Positions 63,996 to 64,000 of a stretch of 64,000 nt of DNA are shown in pieces. This stretch comes from Helcococcus sueciensis DSM 17243. GTDB taxonomy: Bacteria; Bacillota; Clostridia; Tissierellales; Peptoniphilaceae. Each line of letters begins with the position of its first letter. The first letter of the stretch is position 1. The notes beneath the pieces were generated by a model. That model was not told the DNA's origin and made no database searches. It saw only the letters and a program-made list of their open reading frames with translations. The translations under genes were made by a program, and so were the position numbers. Location: positions 62,001 through 126,000 of the forward strand of contig NZ_AUHK01000001.1 of assembly GCF_000423145.1 (NCBI RefSeq), in the 5' to 3' direction.

Positions 63996-64000
63996 ATGAT
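63996..64000 (+). CDS. start of a gene cut by the window end
   Basis: ATG at 63996 is preceded by AGAGGG at seven bases, a good RBS, and lies 25 nt after the structured leader. Only Met and part of an ATN codon (Ile or Met) are visible, so no product can be named. Confidence 0.45.

Larger units (their letters stand above)
63638..64000 (+). other. 363-nt non-coding end region with several structured elements
   Basis: No ORF of useful length is present apart from a start codon at 63996. The stretch contains, in order, an IS-end-like inverted repeat, an intrinsic terminator, a promoter and a multi-stem RNA leader, each listed separately. Base composition becomes richer in G and C after about 63900 than in neighbouring gaps. 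Confidence 0.8.

Overview
The window is AT-rich (well under 35 % GC by eye) and densely packed, with short intergenic gaps, strong AGGAGG-type ribosome binding sites, many TTG and GTG starts, and sigma-A-like promoters. The gene content (SepF, ScpA/ScpB, ECF-transporter S components, LrgAB, family II pyrophosphatase with CBS/DRTGG domains, GlgC plus GlgD) points to a low-GC Gram-positive (Firmicutes/Bacillota). Gene order and codon bias suggest an anaerobic coccus of the Tissierellia/Peptoniphilaceae type, perhaps Helcococcus-like. The genus is inference, not proof.

Region 1 (1-7532, minus strand) is a glycogen operon: ppaC-type pyrophosphatase, glgB, glgC, glgD, glgA and the first 74 codons of glgP, with 1-14 nt between genes and one good promoter at 7504-7532. 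The pyrophosphatase at its head would remove the PPi made by the GlgC/GlgD step. Region 2 (7599-14658, minus) is a complete carbohydrate-type ABC importer (ATPase, two permeases, lipoprotein) with a metallo-beta-lactamase-fold hydrolase embedded in the operon. It has a palindromic operator candidate at its promoter and a strong terminator, after which a 5'-nucleotidase-like metallophosphatase has its own promoter. Region 3 (14687-24656) holds small units: a DUF5412-like membrane protein, a flavoprotein with an unknown membrane protein, a PASTA protein, a water-forming-type NADH oxidase, lrgAB, a rhodanese and a large repeat-rich glucosaminidase autolysin.

Region 4 (24782-58245, all minus strand) is a long housekeeping block. 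In transcription order it holds an unknown protein, ruvC-ruvA-ruvB-queA-tgt-yajC, recJ-rel-dtd-MBL-aspS-rseC-glyA-der-plsY-gpsA-HlyD-like-sepF, lspA-ung-rluD-yifB, efp-nusB-xseA-xseB-ispA-argR-recN-nudF-M50 protease-scpA-scpB-rluB-cmk-plsC and rpsA. It covers recombination and repair, tRNA modification, translation, stringent response, phospholipid synthesis, division and chromosome condensation. Hairpin terminators after yajC and sepF sit directly in front of the next gene's RBS.

Region 5 (58502-64000) has L-lactate dehydrogenase with a Rex-like site, divergent folT and folC sharing an inverted repeat, another ECF S component, three tRNA genes (Met, Gly, Arg), and an SDR oxidoreductase. The last 300 bases hold no ORF. 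They contain an IS-end-like imperfect inverted repeat, a terminator, a promoter and an approximately 146-nt sequence that folds into a multi-stem RNA just before a new gene start at 63996.

The most notable items are this structured RNA leader, a YajC protein fused to an FtsK-gamma-like winged helix, the ABC importer/hydrolase cluster, the folT/folC inverted repeat and the 189-bp tandem repeats in the autolysin. No CRISPR array, prophage or intact insertion sequence was seen.
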